Assembly (NCBI GenBank): GCA_947259495.1
Contig: CAMYLV010000010.1
Location: 159,513 to 223,512 of the forward strand
Length of the DNA: 64,000 bases
Direction: 5' to 3'
From: an uncultured Desulfobacterales bacterium
GTDB lineage: Bacteria; Desulfobacterota; Desulfobacteria; Desulfobacterales; JAHEIW01
Shown here: positions 61,804 through 64,000 of the stretch, piece after piece
Numbering within the stretch: the first letter of the stretch is position 1
Layout of the letters: every line of letters starts with the position of its first letter
The notes under the pieces: generated by a model
Databases searched by the model: none
Told to the model about the DNA's origin: nothing
What the model saw: the letters and a program-made list of their open reading frames with translations, nothing else
Position numbers and translations under genes: made by a program

Positions 61804-61941
61804 TGATATCATCTCCTCGGCGACCGGCAATGATTAACTCTCCTTTGGTTTCCATCTCCTGAATGATATTGGTAATATTTTGCTGCGCATCGGTAACTTC
61901 TTTCATGCGCACCGGTCCCATATCTTCTATTTCTTCTTCAT
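61796..61941 (-). pseudogene. fliG: FliG C-terminal remnant in a different frame
   Basis: In the frame after the fliG ORF stop, the minus strand reads EEIEDMGPVRMKEVTDAQQN then ITNIIQEMETKGELIIAGRR to TGA at 61796. This is the true FliG C-terminus, including the GPVR motif. It is cut off from the main fliG ORF by a frame disruption at ATGAAGAAGAAATAG. Relative to E. coli FliG about 29 residues carrying most of the torque helix are missing at the same place, so one deletion of 3n+1 bases would explain everything. Confidence 0.85.
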
Positions 61942-62658
61942 GGTTTCGACCCTGCGAAACAGTTTCTGAACGCCGCGGTCATCAACCAACAGGATATCTT
62001 CAAACACAAACATGCGTCGTTTGACCTGTGCCGCTATTTCCATGTCAGCCTCTTCCAGCTCATTTAGGATCAATTCGCTGGATATCTCATCGGTCTGATT
62101 TAACATTTCAGCCAGACGATCAACGCCACCCGTGACATTCGAAATGGAATTTTGTTTGGTTTTTAAAATCTCTTTCAAAACCGCATTGACTTCATCGACG
62201 ATGGCGGCTGTCACCTTATCCAGATTCACGACCCGCATCGCCACCTCTGTTTTAATTTCATCCGGCAATTTGCCGATCACATCACTGGCCACACTGGTTT
62301 TAAGATGCACCAGAATAATGGCGATCGTCTGCGGTTGTTCATCTTTGATCAGGTTAAAAATTTGATCGGCGCCCAGCGAAGTGATGGCCTGAAGACCGCT
62401 GGTTTCAGCATCTGAATCGCCGGCAGCGACAGATGATGTCACCTGTTTTGGTTTATAGCGCTGGGCCACAGCGGCAAATTCTCTGGCGACCTGCTCGACA
62501 ACCTCGGGAGAAATGGTCCGGATTTGCGATAGATGATTACGAATGCGTTCTTTTTCCGATTGACTCAACCGCTGAAGCAGTCGATCGGCCAGTGGTTTAC
62601 CCAGCGCGTGAATCAGAATGGCCGCTTTTACCGGCCCCGTTATGCCTTTTGAATCCAT
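61927..62658 (-). CDS. fliG: Flagellar motor switch protein FliG, truncated by frame disruption
   Basis: The 243-residue ORF has the FliG N and middle domains: ITGPVKAAILIHALGKPLAD, DQIFNLIKDEQPQTIAIILVHL with DEIKTEVAMRVVNLDKV, and the start of the C-domain FVFEDILLVDDRGVQKLFRRVE. It then ends TMKKK, about 90 residues short of the normal length (about 330). The rest of the C-domain lies just downstream in another frame, minus the torque-generating helix. As written the protein could not drive rotation. It sits between fliF and fliH. Confidence 0.92.
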   Translation of the reverse strand: MDSKGITGPVKAAILIHALGKPLADRLLQRLSQSEKERIRNHLSQIRTISPEVVEQVAREFAAVAQRYKPKQVTSSVAAGDSDAETSGLQAITSLGADQIFNLIKDEQPQTIAIILVHLKTSVASDVIGKLPDEIKTEVAMRVVNLDKVTAAIVDEVNAVLKEILKTKQNSISNVTGGVDRLAEMLNQTDEISSELILNELEEADMEIAAQVKRRMFVFEDILLVDDRGVQKLFRRVETMKKK

Positions 62659-62706
62659 GCGTTTCGATACCTAAATATGAACATATAAATGTGCGCAATC
62701 AATGCC

Positions 62707-64000
62707 CTATTCTTCTTTCAACCAGTCTCGCATCACGCCCACTGATGCGTCGTTGTCCCGGGTTATCAATTGCGATATCTCATCTTTAAACGCTAGCTGT
62801 TTCGGATCAGCGCCGTATTCATTTTCCAGCTCTCCGACGGTTTTGGGAAGCTGCCGCAGAATCTCAGCGTCACCGGCCGGCTGTGCTGTCAGCCATTTGA
62901 TCAGAGGTTTAACCACGAACACAAAAGATAGAAGCAAAAACAAACTCAAAAACGTATATTTAAAATAAGGCCTATACTTCTTCAAATGCACCAGCCAGCG
63001 ATCCACTGTCGATTCGGCCTCTGATTGTGCGATTTGCGCCGTTTCAAAGGGGATGTTGACAACCTCTACTTGATCGCCGCGATCGGCATCAAAATTGACC
63101 GCCCGCTTGACAAGGTTTTCGATTTGGGTCAGTTCCTCGGACGAGCGGGGTACATAGGACAATTCATTTTTACCGGCTGCGGTCGCATTTGACTGATAGG
63201 TGCCATCGACCAGGACAGCCACCGAGATGCGTTCAATACCACCGACCGGCTCCAAGGTGCGACTGGTCAACTTGCCAATCTCATAATTTACGGTTCGATC
63301 CTGCTTCGCAAAAGTGGTATTTTCGTCATCCGTGCTTTGGTTGAGGGCTGCACTGGTTTCGGGCAGATTTGATTGAATTCCGGGTATGCCCTTGGGAATG
63401 GGATCGTTTTCTTTTGCCGTTTCATTGAAGGTTTGTTCGCTGCGTACAACTTGATTTTCCGGCAAAAACCGCTCCTCGGTCATTTCATGCTGCTTAAAAT
63501 TCAACGCGCAGGACACACGCACGATGGCCCGGTTGGCACCCAGGGCCTTTTCCAGCATCGACAGGACCCGATTCTCCAGCTTGCGTTCGACATTGACCTG
63601 ATGGTCGAGTTGATCCGTACTGAGCGTCGTCATGCCTGAAGGGTCGTTGTGGCCGGTTAACAATCTACCGTTGCTGTCGACCACGGTAACTTTTGCTGGG
63701 CTCAAGCGCGATACGCTCGAAGACACAAGGTGCACAATGCCTTGAACCTGCTGCGGCGAAAGCCATTTGCCGTGATTCAATTTTAAGACAACTGAGGCGG
63801 AAGCCGATTCTTCCGCTTCGATAAAAAGCGATTTTTCCGGCATCACGATATGCACGCGGCAGCTGTCCACCTCCTCAAAGCCGTTGATAGTTCGGACGAG
63901 CTCGCCCTGCAGCGCTCTTTGATAGTTAACATTTTGCGCAAATTCGGTCATACCGAGTTTGGTATTGTCAAAGAGCTCAAAACCCATGCTTCCGCCCAAG
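62707..64000 (-). CDS. fliF: Flagellar M-ring protein FliF (partial, C-terminal part)
   Basis: About 431 residues of FliF are visible; the N-terminus lies beyond the window. Signatures are FELFDNTKLGMTEFAQNVNYQRALQGELVRTI (ring-building motif), SCRVHIVMPEKSLF, the transmembrane helix YTFLSLFLLLSFVFVVKP and the FliG-binding tail ending RDNDASVGVMRDWLKEE. FliF makes the MS-ring base. The C-terminal FliG-binding motif is intact, in contrast to the damaged fliG that follows. Confidence 0.95.
   Translation of the reverse strand, partial: LGGSMGFELFDNTKLGMTEFAQNVNYQRALQGELVRTINGFEEVDSCRVHIVMPEKSLFIEAEESASASVVLKLNHGKWLSPQQVQGIVHLVSSSVSRLSPAKVTVVDSNGRLLTGHNDPSGMTTLSTDQLDHQVNVERKLENRVLSMLEKALGANRAIVRVSCALNFKQHEMTEERFLPENQVVRSEQTFNETAKENDPIPKGIPGIQSNLPETSAALNQSTDDENTTFAKQDRTVNYEIGKLTSRTLEPVGGIERISVAVLVDGTYQSNATAAGKNELSYVPRSSEELTQIENLVKRAVNFDADRGDQVEVVNIPFETAQIAQSEAESTVDRWLVHLKKYRPYFKYTFLSLFLLLSFVFVVKPLIKWLTAQPAGDAEILRQLPKTVGELENEYGADPKQLAFKDEISQLITRDNDASVGVMRDWLKEE

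Overview
This 64 kb window looks like chromosomal DNA of a Gram-negative deltaproteobacterium (Desulfobacterota, probably near Desulfobacterales). The evidence is the style of the flagellar locus (FlbD, a CheD and HDOD proteins inside the flagellar operon, sigma-54-type promoters), outer-membrane-type flagellar rings (FlgH, FlgI, FlgA), the codVWX-like xerC-hslV-hslU order, and numerous HDOD signalling proteins. No phage, IS element or CRISPR array was seen. The taxonomic placement is an inference from gene content, not from a marker search.

Layout. (1) 1-16.6 kb, all minus strand: arginine biosynthesis (argB-argD-argF-argG, the last cut by the window edge), hslVU protease with xerC, a HAD hydrolase, a repeat-rich Rho-N-like protein, a slipin/NfeD membrane pair, family-4 uracil-DNA glycosylase, coaBC, a lipoprotein, and nucleotide-sugar genes (GDP-fucose synthase, GDP-mannose dehydratase, UDP-glucuronate decarboxylase). 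(2) 16.9-23.7 kb, plus strand: tRNA-Arg(CCT), a membrane-anchored protein of unknown function, an ADP-ribosylglycohydrolase homologue, rfbC-rfbD, and a signalling trio (NtrC-type regulator, single-domain receiver, YcgR-type PilZ protein). (3) 23.8-29 kb: metallo-hydrolase plus HDOD pair, an unrecognised protein, a HTH/Cys-rich regulator, then a 0.9 kb gene-free region containing palindromic operator-like sites and a convincing sigma-54-driven small RNA candidate, followed by another HDOD gene. (4) 29-64 kb, minus strand: a nearly complete flagellar locus. In transcription order it runs fliF(partial)-fliG-fliH-fliI-fliJ; fliK-flgD-flgE-flbD; motA-motB'-motB-fliL-fliM-fliN-fliO-fliP-fliQ-fliR-flhB-flhA-flhF-flhG-fliA-two small genes; flgF-flgG-flgA-flgH-flgI-flgJ-flgN-cheD-HDOD-HDOD-flgK-flgL and two small proteins.

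How it works together. The flagellar genes cover the export apparatus, C-ring, stator, rod, hook, L/P rings and hook-filament junction. Sigma-54 promoter matches precede fliK, motA and flgF, fitting a sigma-54 to FliA cascade. FlgM is not at its common place beside flgN. c-di-GMP (PilZ) and HDOD proteins probably link surface and motility control.

The most unusual points: an 85-nt sRNA candidate with a sigma-54 promoter, an intrinsic terminator and three C-rich anti-Shine-Dalgarno-like segments; lesions in fliG and fliI (frame disruption with apparent loss of internal codons); a MotB paralogue lacking the ion-binding Asp; a CheD whose catalytic His position is Arg; and two families of structured intergenic repeats.
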